From Prochilodus magdalenae (lineage: Eukaryota; Chordata; Actinopteri; Characiformes; Prochilodontidae), in assembly GCA_024036415.1 (NCBI GenBank), contig JAMWET010001253.1:87385-151384 (forward strand): DNA of 64,000 bases, read 5' to 3'. Below are positions 13,201 to 27,600 of the stretch, piece by piece; position 1 is the first letter of the stretch, and every line of letters begins with the position of its first letter. The position numbers were made by a program, and so were the translations under genes. The notes beneath the pieces were generated by a model that searched no databases, was not told where the DNA came from, and worked only from the letters and a program-made list of their open reading frames with translations.

Positions 13201-14111
13201 GTGTTTCAGGGGAGGAATAAAAGCACTGGCTTGAGTAAATTGTTCACACTGAAATTTAATTCAGCTTAAATATTGGAATGTGAATCAGAACCGTGATCAC
13301 AGACTGGATCCCACTGGGTTGATTTCATAAATCCAGAGCCTTTAAGTACCAATGTGGGTTAAGAGAATACTGGTGATTGCAGAGCAAAATGACAAACAGT
13401 TGCAGTTTAATGGCAGAACAGCTCTACTACGCAGCTAAAGGAGGAGATGAACAGTATGGCCTAATGGCACTCAGGCTCAAAGATCAAGGATTACTACATG
13501 CTGCAGCTGATAACTGCGAGCTGATTTACAGAGGCCTGCATTTCACTGCATTACATCTGGAATCATAGCCAGCCGTGTAATGACGCAGCAAAAATGTAGG
13601 ACGTAACTGGCCTATCCATGCTCCACCTAGAAATATGTTTCTGCGTTATGGGGTCGGAGATGCTTTTCAGAACATATGCAACAGTCCACTGAACCAAATG
13701 ATAAACTGTAGCATACTACGCTTCCAGCTGCTACAACAGGGAGGTTTCCAGTTTTAAATGTCACCCTACACGGACCAACCATGTTGCAGTAGCTAACTGA
13801 AACTGGGCAGATTCTCAGCACCACAGTAAAACCAAAAACAAGAACCATAACTTCTCCACTGTGCTTAAAAAACCTTCATGTGATCTATCCTAACAGTGTT
13901 ACTTCCCAAACATATGGAAACAGAAATAAATATCATTTTAATTTGTGTTTTGACAGACGACTGACTTCTGCGCTACAGTTTTTCATTTGGTTGACAGGAG
14001 CTATGAAAGGATGCATTTGTGGGCAGAGCATGGATAGATAAATTACGAACTTCTCTCTCCATGTCCATGTGGGTAGAACATTGTAGCAGTGGCAGCAGTG
14101 CCACCTGGTGG
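10235..14111. other. Spacer between the convergent 3' ends of slc16a13 and acap1
   Basis: AT-rich sequence with a 19-bp A run near 13124. No exon with family similarity was found. The acap1 3' UTR must occupy the right part, since the gene is read leftward and stops at 14112; its poly(A) site was not fixed. An open frame at 13377-13568 has no recognisable domain. Confidence 0.5.
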
Positions 14112-17100
14112 TTATGGGGTTTTAATGTCAGCACTGCGACGTTTCAGCTTCTCTGGGTTGTGGGAGGCCATTTGGGAGAAATCCCTGAAGATATCATGGT
14201 AGGTTTCATCACCTGCAGAAAAAGAGAGGCAGGGACAGAGTAAAGAGAGGTGATGGGAAGGAGAGAGATAGGAAGGTATACATTTAATTCTAACAGACCA
14301 CAAAATGACATTCCCGATATACGCATGTTTCCCGCATAGGCTGAACTTGTACATCTTACCTTTAGTCTCAGCAATCTAATCTCAAAGTTAAACAAGTGTG
14401 CTTTGTGTTCCTTCTTTCCTTTTTGTAGGTCTCTGATCAGTGGCAAAGCATACACAGAAGCTAAGGGAAATCATTACCCCAATATCTTCTTGTAATGGCA
14501 TGCACACATTTACACACACACACAGATACAGACACAAGTACAACACTGTGCTGTGCTGTGCCAACGTCAGAGAGCATCCTTCATTCATTTAATTACTAGA
14601 CAAAGCAGACAAGTAAATCATTTTTCAAGATATGTTTCAGAGGAGATATAAAATAATCCACTCTGATAAGAAAAGGGGAAGTCAAGGGAAGACGAAGAGG
14701 AAAAAAACTGTTGAAGTTGAGAAAATGTAAGAATACAAAGAATTTGGGCCTCTAACCACCATGCAAGACCACCATAGTAGACCACCAAAGCCATCATCAT
14801 CATGAGATAAGCAGTACCTAAAGCTTTCATCTTTAGGAGATGAAAGAACAAGTGCTTTAATCTCACTTTAGATCTGTAAATAAATAAATAAAAGGCATGT
14901 CTGGTCATCCTTCTGCTATGACCCTGAAAGGATTAGTAGCCCTCAAGATGGAGTTACTGGGAAAAGGAAAGACAGAGAAAGAGTTGCTGTTCTCAGAACA
15001 GTGGACTGACCACCCAGACTTCAACATTACTGAAAGTGTGGGATTACTTGGATGGAGACGAGCAGGAAAAAACCTCAAGGAATTTCTGAACTTCAAAAGA
15101 CTGAACTTTGAAAGAGTGGAAAAATGTCCCTGCAGAAATTGAGTCTCACATTTAGAAAGAGAGCCTAAATAAAGATAAATATATGTATTATGATTTTCTT
15201 TCAGAATTAAGTAAATAACTTAAGAAATAAAATACCTGAGGATTACTCTCTGACTTTTGCACAGTACTGCACACACAAACACACACAGTCAGTTTTTATC
15301 TGATTTGTCTCAAGCTCACACTACACTGCACGACTTCCCCCCCCCCCCCGTTTCATCTTTAAAAGCCTGAAAGATTTAAAAAGTCCAGAACAGCAGAATG
15401 AATGAAAGGCATATCAGAGGAATGTCAGAAAGACTTTGTAAGTAAAAGCGCTCGAGCACTGCAATGGCATCTTTCCGTTCCTTTTCCTTTTCTCCAAAAA
15501 CTCTGGAATATGGGATAGACTAAGTCAGTAAGGGTGGTATGGTGAGTGGAAACGTTCAGAGTGTGGTAAAAGTGTTAGTCTTGATTGTGCGCATGAGCTG
15601 ATAGGAGATGAGGAAAAGGAAGTGAAGGCAAAGCAGCTTGCCTGATCGATTACCTGTGACACGCAGTGCAGGCGACACACACTGCAAGCAGTGGACACTT
15701 GGCCGTCCGTCTCAGGACACACAAAACACACATACACCCACAATCAGCGAGACATACACAGAGACACTGACATAGGCACAAGCTGCCATAATAAAGCTCT
15801 TCAGTAAACAACTGATCCAAAAGACAAGAGCACTGCGAATGAGCACAACTGACACACAAGGACTGCTAACTACACATCTGAATACAACCACACACAGAGC
15901 TAGAGAAGTGGGACATGTACCCATAGTTTCTAAATTTGGAAAGTCTAAATCAGTTGGTAGAAAGGAAACTCCCATTGATGCCAAACATTTATGTACCTCT
16001 CAGATTAAATGACTGATGAACACAAAAGAAGTGCCTAACTTTTCTGAAATCTATGTAAAACAATCTGATGCCAGGAGCCAGGGTTAGTGTAAACCTTCAT
16101 CTATTCTATTTGTCATGCAAATCTGACCAAAAAAAAAAAAAGAATCGGAAAAAACAGAACCTAGTTGACTACCTACATTACTTATGTACAACATATATAC
16201 AAGCCTTTAAAATATACATATTATTACATTATATTACATTATACTACATTAAACAGTGGCAGTATAAATCTGCCTGTTCAGTTAGTGGAGCTTGCTTGGT
16301 GGAAGTGTCTGTGTGCTTGCACACATTTGACTAAAGAATCGCTGAACTCTACTCAGCTGCCTGTCACGTTGTCACGAAATGGCTCATCTACTCATTCTGT
16401 CCTCCCAAGGTCCAGCCACTAAGGTGGTTCTTTAGTGCCTGCAAGCTTTTCCTTGTCTGACCAATCAGATCCCCAGACCCACCCCCACCAGCACAACCCT
16501 CAGATTGACCTGATTGGGCGAAGCCGTCCATCTCTCGCATCTCCTTGTTCATCTTGGCTATTCGGAGGCTGTGAGGAAAAGGCACAAGATAGTAGTCAGT
16601 TATTCAACAAATCCTCCTTATTTCTTGTAAAGGCGCCCTTTGGTGATAGCTGCCCTCTAATGCTGATCTCAGATCAGTGAGAACACAGTAAAAAAAAGTG
16701 TTTGCCCCCTTCATAATTTATTTATTTATTTATTTTTTGCATGTTTGTTACTCTTAAATGTTTCAGATCATCAAACTAATTTAAATATTAGTTAAAGACA
16801 ACACAAGTAAACACAAAATGCGAGCCTTAATGTTCTTTTTGCTCAGCAGTGGTTTTCGTTGTGGCACTCGGCCATGCAGCCCATTCTTATGTTGGAGTCA
16901 TGAACGCTGACCTTAACTGAGGCAAGTGAGGCCTGCAATTCTTTGGATGTTGTTGTGGGGTCTTTAGTGACCTCTTGGACGAGTCGTCACTGTGCTCTTG
17001 GGGTAATTTTGGTCGGCTGGCCACTCCTGGGACGGTTCACCACTGTTTTTGCCATTTGTGGATAATGGCTCTCACTGTGGTTTGCTGGAGCCCCAAATCT

Positions 17101-20100
17101 TTAGAAATGGCTTTATAACCTTTTCCAGACTGATAGATCTCAATTACTTTCAATCTCATGTGTTCCTACATTTATTTGGATCTGGGGATGATGTCCAACT
17201 TTTGAGTATCTTTAAACTTTGCTTTGTCAGGCAGGTCCTATTTATGTGATTTCTTGATTGAGAACAGGTGTGGCAGTAATCAGGCCTGGGTGTGACTAGA
17301 GAAATTGAACTCAGGTGTAATAAACTGGGGGGCAAACACTTTCACACAGGGCCATGTAGGTTTGGATTTTTTTTCTCCCTTAACAATAAACATCTCCATT
17401 TAAGAACTGCATTTTGTGTTTACTTGTGTTGTCTTTGACTAATATTTAAATTAGTTTGATGGTCTGAAACATTTAAGAGTGACAACATGCAAAATAATAA
17501 GAAATCATGGAGGGGGCACACACTTTTACACCATTGTACCATCTAAATACTGTTCTAGAATGTTCTACCCCAATACACTGGTTCATTAGGTTTGTCAGAT
17601 CGGAAAAACAACCAGTCAAATATCAAGATTAAAGGAGCAATTGGCAAGATTTGAAATGATCTAAATAGAGGCAATATTGTTTCCACCACTGGAGACACTC
17701 CTGGCAAGTAAAGGGACAGAGTTTGGTAAGAACTGAGGTCAGACATGGAGGGACTGTGACATATTGCCCTCTATTGTTTCAGGCATGAATATGACATGGT
17801 TGTGGTTGTGGCATCGCACATATTGCTCCCCTAAGGCCAAAGCACACCAAACCAACAAAACACAAGCATTCTAATGTTGGCAACCGTCTGGTTTAGAACT
17901 GACAGACCAAATGAACCAATGTAAACCGGAAAGAACTTTCCAGAGTCTTCCCAATGTGTGCCTTGGCCTTTACATTGTTTGTTCTTTGTTTAGGAATGTT
18001 GGCTCAGTGTTCTGTGCAGCGTGGGCTCTCGGTTCTTTCTGTACCCTTTATTTTCCCTAATCACTTACAGTGTAACGATGTCAGCGTTGGCACTTTCTAC
18101 AGCTATGGTGATGGGGTCCTTTTGGTTGATATCTTTCGCATTGTAGTCTGCTCCTCTCTTTAAAAACAGACACACCAGCCTGCCACCACACACACAGACA
18201 CACACGTCAAACAGAATCTATGTGCTTTAGCTTGATTACAGGTCTTTTACAAATGTGTTATCCTAAATTGCAGTGTGTTGCAGCATCTATGTACCCGGTA
18301 TGTCCTAGAATAGTAGCATGGTGTAAGGGTCCTCTTCCAACTGAGTCTGCCTGGTTAACATTGGCCCCGTTCTGCAGCAGGAACTCGCACGCTGCCAGGG
18401 AATTCTGAAGAGAAGAAAACACATTATGACGCTCACTAGCTTTCTTAAAGCCTGTTTGGTGATTTAACTGTGAAACCCAGTGACCATCTATAAAGGTGTT
18501 GAAGAATTGGAAAGTGTATTTACATTGTCATAGTTGACAAAAACAGTTCGGTACACAGAACTGACATACAGCTTGTATAGACACCAGAATGCAAGTCCAG
18601 CGCATTTTAAGGTGGAACATAACATTCGTAACAAGAGGATGAACAGGAAGCCAACTTCAGCTCCAACATCTTTAACAAGACACTGAGCAACTATTAACTA
18701 AAGTTACTCTGCACATTTCACTATGGGCAGTTTCTCAAACCTTGGGTACTATCGAGCAGCCTTCACTCAGCATGTCATGATGAAGACACTAAGGAGATTG
18801 GAAGTTCCACATTTATTAGCATCACAACCCCAACAGCAACCTGTAGCAGCAATGCTGATTTTATCCAACTTTTGATGCTTGAAACCAGCCAATCAGAGCA
18901 GAGCTCATCCAACTATTCATGGTCTCACCAAAAAGGCAAAACAGCTCGTTTCATTCTAGGGCCAAATCATAGAGTGTAAATGGCCATGTAAAACCTCATC
19001 TGGGCATTTTTACCTTAACCAGAGTCACAAACTTTCTACGCAGGTATCAGAGAACAATTTAAAATACTAAATAAATGCATTATGTGGCACCTATAAAAGG
19101 TTATAATCAACAGAAGCACTTGAATGAACCAATTTCATTTTAAACAGCTTGACAAATAATGGTAGGTAATTTACACATCCAATATTCAGGTCATTATTTA
19201 TCTTTCAGGTCTCTTAGTAAAGTACATTTTTACTGTCTCTGCTGCAACATACTGTCAAAGGAAATCCTGTTTTTCAGCACAGCTCAAGTGTCATGCTCTT
19301 TGAGATTAGAGAACATGGAAATGTCTATCTATCTGAAGCTATCTGAAGTTTCTTCACCAGGGAGGGCACTAGCATGCAATTCACTGTTGTGTTCTGCATT
19401 TAAATAAACCATGAGGGAACCCAGTTGGATCTACAAATGCAGGCATTTCATGAAATGGTGCATTACCAAAATATATTGAGTTACTTATTAATATTTTATC
19501 ATTTATAATTATATTATTTAATGTGAATTTTCTCTCTCACACACACATTCACACACTCGCGCACACACACACACCATAGCCTCCAACAATCCATCATTTT
19601 TTCCCTTACTGGAACACTACTTCCTGTTAGAACACAAATGCAGGTTGGCTTTCTTTTGTTCTGTTATGATGCTGACACTTCAAAACACAAATATGCACAC
19701 ACAGCTCACATTCTCACATACACATGCACACGCACTCTCTCTCACTCACCACGGCAGCAGCCTGAATCAGTGGTGTTCTGCTGTCCTCGGCTACATTAAC
19801 CCAGTTGACGTCAGCTCCGTGTGCTAGAGCGTCAGCCATGACAGGGAAGTTCTGAAGTGCTGCAGAACGATAGAGCAGAGCGCCGGGGTGAAGACCACTC
19901 AAATCCTCCCCTTCTTCTTCTTCATCTGCACACAAACACACAGACACCAAATCGAGTTTGAGGGTGCATGAGGATTAAAGGCCTCTACAGCTGACATGTG
20001 CATCATGTTCAGTAACATTTAATTACACAGGAGAGCACTCCACTGCTGACTCATCTAAAATGTTCCCGCTGCACTCATAATTCCCCTAGGACTAGTTCAT

Positions 20101-20562
20101 CCTGGACATGAATTCCGCTTAGTCTTGGATTAAGCTGCAGAGCTGATGGTGAATAAAGCAACAGGACAACCTTAAATAGTCAGTCAGTTACAACGATAAG
20201 TCCTGTCCTTTCTTATGTCACATGCACGGCTGAGTGTGAAACTGGAATCATTTGCATGTCTCATGGTTTTATTCCTATTTCTTCTGGGTGCAACATTTTT
20301 TTTGATCAGTGTAATGTTCTCAAATTTTATTACTTTAAATTTCAATACAGTTCTTGTGTTACATTCACATGCATTAATGTGAACATTTATATTTGCCTTA
20401 GAGCCAACTCTGAAACAAATATTAGACGTCAGTCTAAAATAGAAATAAGCAAATAAAACACAACATCAGATGTCTCTAGACTTTCAGACTATCAAGCTGA
20501 TGATGTTCAGATTGAATGTGGGGCTGGTGGTAAACTGTACAAGTGAACTACATATCAGTGTA

Positions 20563-20619
<57 letters not shown>

Positions 20620-20763
20620 CCTTTGTTAGAGTCAGTGCTATGCCTCCTTATTTCACTGGAGTTCTGGCCTGCAACAGACATTACATGACATTAGTAAGTT
20701 TGAGTTAGTTGCATGACATTAGTTTAGTTAGTTTGTGTCTTTATCTTAAAGCCAATAAAGAGA

Positions 20764-20795
<32 letters not shown>

Positions 20796-23700
20796 ACTGT
20801 TCCGTAGTGCATATATATTACATCTTCCATGTGCAGAGTTTGTGACTATTCATAGAGAATTAAAACGCATTACAGCAAAGCAACTGTTCTAGTTACATTA
20901 TATACAGTCTGCAAGTGTGTGTATATACACCTGTGAGTCGCGGCAGGGTGGCTCTATTGGGTTTTGGTTTGATTACAGGACGCGAGGCTTGTCTCTCCTG
21001 AGTAGTTGCTCTGTTACGGCGTGCACTGGAGCGACGCAGGGGTGTGGCACGACCGGTTTCAGGAAGCTTGTGAATAAATTTTTTCTCCACGTATTTTGAG
21101 CGAATCCAGGACTCCTTATCCTGCCTGAGAAAAGGCAGAAACATACAGTCTGTTATACAATAACAAGCAGACAGGTTCTGTTCATTGCCTTTAATAATAC
21201 AAACACTATAAGTTCACTAATCACTAATAAGATTATTCACTTCCAGGACAGCACTTCATTTTTATAAGTCACAAAATGCAATTAAAATGTATATATACTG
21301 TGTTTCTGAAATACTAGCAGCCAGCATGCTCAAATGTGAGTGACGTTAATGGACACGGAGTTTAATAACCAGTGTGTTAACTTGTGTGATTGATTTTCTG
21401 TCACATTTCTTATCGCAACACATGATCATATGAGCAGCATCAACCACTGTGTTGACACACCAAATCAGTGTTACCTGTCATTCATCTCTGATGGGCATGT
21501 AGGGGAAGAAAGAATAAGGAAGTTACCATGAAACTAATAGGTTTCGATAAAATGGTAGGTGCTGTTACAGTGTCTGAGAAGATCATGTGTAATTCCAGTG
21601 CTAAAACAACAGAGGGCAGTGTAGAGGAAGCTTCCAAAAATATGGAAAGGAATCTTTATCAAAGACTTAGTTTGCATTCTGTGTATATATCTAAAACAGT
21701 CAATGCGTGTATTTACATGTGCATCTGGCTGTGGTAGGGAAGCATACAGGGCAGACAGCATAGTTTGCTTACCTGGGACTTGAGGGGTGTGGTTTCTTTA
21801 TGGTGATCTCATCAATACGTGCCTCATAGATCTGGTTAATAGCCGAGTTTCCTAATTCACACATCAGCTGGAGAGAGAGATAGTGAGCAAGAGTGAGAGA
21901 GAAGAAGAGAGTGTGAGAGAAAAGAGGGAGAGGAGATGCAAGACAGAGGAAGAGAGTAGGTGAGAGAAAAGAGAAAAGAGGCAGAGAAGAAAGACACAGA
22001 CAGACAGACAAGAAATCTCCTTACTTTGAGGAGAGAATGAAGGAAGAGACACTCCAGGAAATAAAAAGAAAAAAGAAAGAGTCCAGAGTTAGAGAGCGAA
22101 ATACTTAGAGAGAGGCGAAAAGTGGACACCCAGACTCCTACAGACAGAAAGAGAGCAGAGCGGATCTTACAGCAGTAGCGGTATAAATCTCTCTCTTATC
22201 ATCTCTCCCAGGCAGAGTTAGAATTCACTTTACAAAAGTTTTCATAAACACACTTAACAAGCAAATCTCTCTGACTTTTCTGGGCAGTTTTTCATAAACA
22301 CACTTAACAAGCAAATGTGACTTTGTAGCGAAGAGCAGAGAAAAATATTGATCTCTGATATGATCATGTACTGTCCTAAATATTAATATTACCCATTAGA
22401 ATTGATGCTAACATTCCAAAGTCAATACAGCTGAATCACAAGCTTCGCTTAAATTGTGTGTGTTACCTGTGTATTCCAGAGCAGGTGATGCAGAGTGTTA
22501 TTCCCAGGTTAATGGAAGCCCAGTCTGGTCCTGGTTCTCCACAGTCGCAGCAGTACCCATTACCTGGGATAGCCTGCACCTCCTCCAGTGCCATACGGGC
22601 TGAATCCTGCTGTTCCCCACCAGCCGAGGTCATACTGCCCGCTGACACAGAGCTACAGCGCACTCTCTGAAACACATACACCCACATTAGTGTTGATGTA
22701 TTCATAATTAGCATGATTTGTGGTGCTTCGTCCCTCAAATACAGTTGAGAATAAATAATGCCACATTGAAAGCACATAATATGTAGCAGCTGGTATACAG
22801 TGAAGGGCACTTCCTTCCTGACTCTCTGCCTAGGCAAACACATGGTGGTATACAAACAGAGGTCATTGGGCAATTCACCTACTTCTGTAATATGAGTAAA
22901 CTGTGGGTTGCTCTGGATAGGAGCACCTGCTGAATGCACGAATGTAAAAGTTACACATGGACTCATTGGTCATCTCAGCCAACACACATGGGGCACTCAT
23001 TCCTGAAGAGAACATGCTGCCATTTTGAGTCACTCCATGACACGACTGCCTCCGGTTACACGTGGCGTTAGGGACAGTCATCATAATGGCCTGCATGCAT
23101 GTAGTCCCGCATCATGCAGCCATCTGCCAACAGTACTGGCACTAACAGACTCGAGGAGGGCATCACGTATGTACACAGTTTGGCAGAGCAGCCCTGCGTC
23201 ACCATATCGATCTGTTCTTCTAGAGAACAATTAATACATAATCAAATATTGGTTTAAATTGTCAGCCAGATCTAAACACATCTCCAGTTTGATTTAAAAA
23301 ATTATATGATTTTGAGTCAATACAACTCAAACAGTCAAACTGGTCACACCGGCAGCTCCTAACAGAACATGACTACAACACTAAAGACTGCTACCGATTT
23401 CTAGTTCCACTACCTCACAGGACTTTTTGCACCGCACTTTAACTCTAACCTGTACACTTGAACGTCCAGCTGTGTTTTCTTTTTGTTTTTATTTATCTAT
23501 ATTTATTTATCTATACTGAACATCTGACTGCTCTTACTCTTTGCACATGTCCTGCACACATACTGTACTGTACTGTACTGTTTGCACACATTGTTTTTTT
23601 GTCTTTGCACCACTCCATTTATATATACACACACATATATTCTGTAACTGCACTGGAGAAGGAGCCTGACTGTGTTTCGTTATACTGTACAACCCTGTAT

Positions 23701-23875
23701 TGGTATAATGACAATAAAGTTGAATTGAATTGACAGCTTTTCACTGTACAACAGCATAATTCCCCGTTTAACTCCACAGAAAACGTCTCACCGTACTTGT
23801 GTGCCTGTTATGCTGTATATTTACAGCACCAGCAATTGCTGAGACAAACTGGACCATGGACATTTATAAATTATT

Positions 23876-23930
<55 letters not shown>

Positions 23931-24605
23931 ATGTATGTGTCTTACCGGACTGATTGTGTCTTCTCTTCTCTCCTGAAATGCTGAGGCAATGCTGTTCTGC
24001 ACAGCACTCATCCATCCTTGCTGTTGTCGCTCAGAATCTGCTTGCAACAGACAGCTCCTAAACACACACAGACATGCACACGGACATGCATTGTTCAGTA
24101 ACACTGAGCTAGGCATTATTTAGATTTTGTACTGTTTGTCTCCTTTTTGCAGTATAAGTAAAGCATAAATTCACAGTATATATTACAGTCATTATAAGCT
24201 TACACATCACACATTCAGCACTGTGAAAAATGGCTATATTGACTGGAAATAACAATAGTCTCAGACCTTTACACGGTACAACACACACAGACACAATGAC
24301 ATGCAGACACCCTCTATGCCTCACTCACTTGGAGGGAGAGACGACTTCAAAGCAGAATCTTCTGTCTTGTTCAGCACAATGCTTCACCGTGCACAGCCGC
24401 AAGTCTTCCACTACCACTGTAGGCTGCTCCTAGGAGACAGTGACACAAACAGTTTGTATGTAGGCTTGCGCCGTGAAAGAGACTGCGTAAAGGTTTTGAA
24501 ATCATGTGATGCTCACTTTGTGTTTCTTTTGGTAGACCAGCTGGTTTTTCTGAATGGAGAACCATCGCCTGCAGCAAAGGAATATTCCCATGCACACATG
24601 TGCGT

Positions 24606-24646
<41 letters not shown>

Positions 24647-27600
24647 ATTAAAACAAAAGTGACAATTAGCCATCCAGACAAAAAAAAACAAAAAAAAACA
24701 AGAAAAAGGGAACGAGTAAAACAGAGAGAAGAAGAATGTGTGGCACCTGCTCCATTTTTTGAAGGCGTTACTCGCTCTCTTGTAAAGGTAGCCCTCCATG
24801 ACGATGCCATTGGGTGCATCTGGACTGAAGTCCATGATCAAGTCATCATAAGACACGTCCTGAAATAAAATTGCAAATATGACAACAAAGCCATCAGATA
24901 CTTCACTAGTGGAGAACATGCTTGGTCTGTGTGTTTTGTGTGCATAAATGTTAGAATGAGTGTATCACCTTTTTCTTGATGGCACAATGTCTCTGTTCCA
25001 TGTCCCTTTTCTCTCTGGCAGAATTCAGAACTAGTTGAGTGTGCTGAAGACAGATTGAGGAATTGATGGAGGGAGAGGTGGGAAGAGAGAGTGTGGGGGA
25101 TGTTAACATATATCTCCATATTATTCACATATGTAAAAACATTATAAACTCTAAATACTGTCTGGATTTTGCCTTTATTTTTGCCGAAATATTACCACTA
25201 TTTTTTGCTCCACCCTCTCCCATACACTCCAGGTACTGCTACTGATTTTGCCTCAACCTCTAAATACTGTCCTTATTTTGACCCCAGTATCAAAACTTTG
25301 CTGTCGTTTTACTCTCCCCTCTGAATATTACTATTATTTTTGTCCCTCTAAACATTGTTGTTTCTTTTTGCCCAACCCTGTGAATATTGCTCATTTGTTC
25401 TGGCTGCCTCTTTTTGTAATACGCCTAAAATACTGTTATTCCTGCTTTTGCCTCTAAACACTGCACTACATTTTTCACCCAGTCTCTAAATATTCATGTT
25501 CCCTGTGCCCTCCCTTTTAAATATTAAGATATAAATACTTATATCTTTGCCTCTGTAGAAATCAACTGCTCTCATTTTGACTCCATATTCATCCAGAGGT
25601 GAAAGTGCATGGAATTCAGGACTTTCTTGAATGAAACAGGAAGCAGGAAATGTTGCTGCTTGACCACTTTCCTGTCCTGAAGTCCAGAATATAGGTCAGC
25701 AAGTTTATCTGCGTGTAATTGCTCCATTTTCTCCCTCTCTCTGAGAACTCTATTTAACTGCATGCTGGTATGCCATAGTTTTAGGTCAGATCTTATATAT
25801 AAACATATTAAGCCCAGATTTTTACTGAGAGAGAGAGAGAGCATTACAAATCTATCCTTCTGTGTTCTAGCTTTACGCATCACAGCTTTTTTATTTTCCC
25901 TACTTCTGTCACGTGTGCTGAGATTAAACAGAAATATGAATTTTTCTTATTGCTCTCCTTTCCCTGCATACTGCACACCTTTGATTTCACTCCAGGCAGC
26001 TATAATGTTTTTAAAGCCATGTACGTCTGAAAGATGAAGCACTTTGGTAGGATCCTTTCACTCAGTCTGTCACCATTTCCTGTGTATGCAGGAAGTTTTG
26101 TAGCAGGTTTTGTGGCTTTTACAGGCCAGTAGAAGGTGACTGTGTTTCCTGTCTAAACGGCTCACTTGTTAGATAACCATAAAAGAAGACTTCACTAAAA
26201 GCTCCACATCCAACCCATGTGGGCCTGAAACTACAAGTTGCTAGGAGAAAAGCTTTGCAAAGAATCCTTTATAAACAAAACACACTGTAATATTTTGCAT
26301 AATATATGTATACTTAATATGTAATATATTAAAATATATTTATTTAATATATTTTCTACAAAGAGAAGCATGTACTTAGTTTGTAACATTTTTCAAAGAT
26401 CAATTTAAACAGTGATCATATTCATATACGCAGTAAATATGACAAACAGACACATGGCTAGGAGTGTGATGCGTGCCGTTTCCTGTTGCCACTCTAAGGT
26501 TGTCAACTTCCTGTCATGATAGTTGCCCTGTGGTCTGTCCTATTTCTATTCCCTACAAATATAAGGTGAAAAAAAAATATCCAAAATATCCAAATTGACA
26601 GATAAATGACAATATAACAATAAATATGACAATAAGTGGAATAATGTACAACAAACTTTTGGGTTTTATGCATGTCTGTTGTAGCCTTTTGATATCCAAG
26701 AGCAATCGACTATGAAAGGCCATGTGGTACTGTGGTTTTCCCATGACACAAAGGGTCATGAAATCACTGGGAAAACGCCACTGAAAGCCGAATACATATA
26801 TCAAAACAGCTTCAGAAATTCATCTCAACCAGGTACCATTGTTTGGTCCATTTAGACAGCCAGCACTGAACTGCACTACCTTTTGGGGTTGCATCAATTT
26901 CATACCCTCATGGGGTCCACATCCACTTTTGATCTGAGTTTGAATGACGGCATTCTCCCTCGTTTTATCGAACCACATTAACAGAACGTCTGTATCTGGG
27001 TTTGTTTAAATTAAACCAAACCTGCTATGTGTAAATGCATCAACCCTGTACTCTTTTTCCTGTCCCCTTTACCCCCATGTTCTTTCTTTCAGGGCAATTT
27101 CTCTCTTATTCACCTCGTCACTGAGTTGCTTACGGTACTCTTCAAGTTCTGTGAGGGACTGGTGGCCCTGCTGGAAGAACAGAGCCTGGGCCTCCATCAA
27201 AGAAAGAATCTGTCACACACACATACACATACACACGCACGCATTAGAGAAGGGAGCTTTCTGAGGAATCAGGTTGTTGGTCAGTTTTGGTTCTTATTTA
27301 GGAATCATTACGAAAAGCGATTACTACATGAAGACACATACCGCCATCAGCATTTCAGTCTTCTTCCTGGACTCAATAACATTGATCTAGTTTAAAGAGA
27401 ATGACAGAGAGAAAGAGAGAGAGAGAGAGACAATAATAAAGACAAAAGAAACCACTCTGTGCCAAGAGCGGCTGTGGCTGCTTGTCTTCTGGTAATTTTA
27501 ACTGCGAACATACAGCGGAGGCAACTTCTGCTGACTCTGACCACAGTTTGGTCAGTCCTGAGACAAGGTGAGAACACATTAGCTGCTGCTGCATTTTTCT

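Noticed and set aside
13377..13568. 63-residue frame with alanine- and leucine-rich wording
   Set aside because: It suggests a helical protein at first sight, but has no splice signals, no domain and lies in the spacer or 3' UTR of acap1.
21769..22129. Serine/leucine-rich minus-strand frames overlapping acap1 exons 15 and 16
   Set aside because: They are translations of the CT-rich tract in shifted frames, not separate genes.
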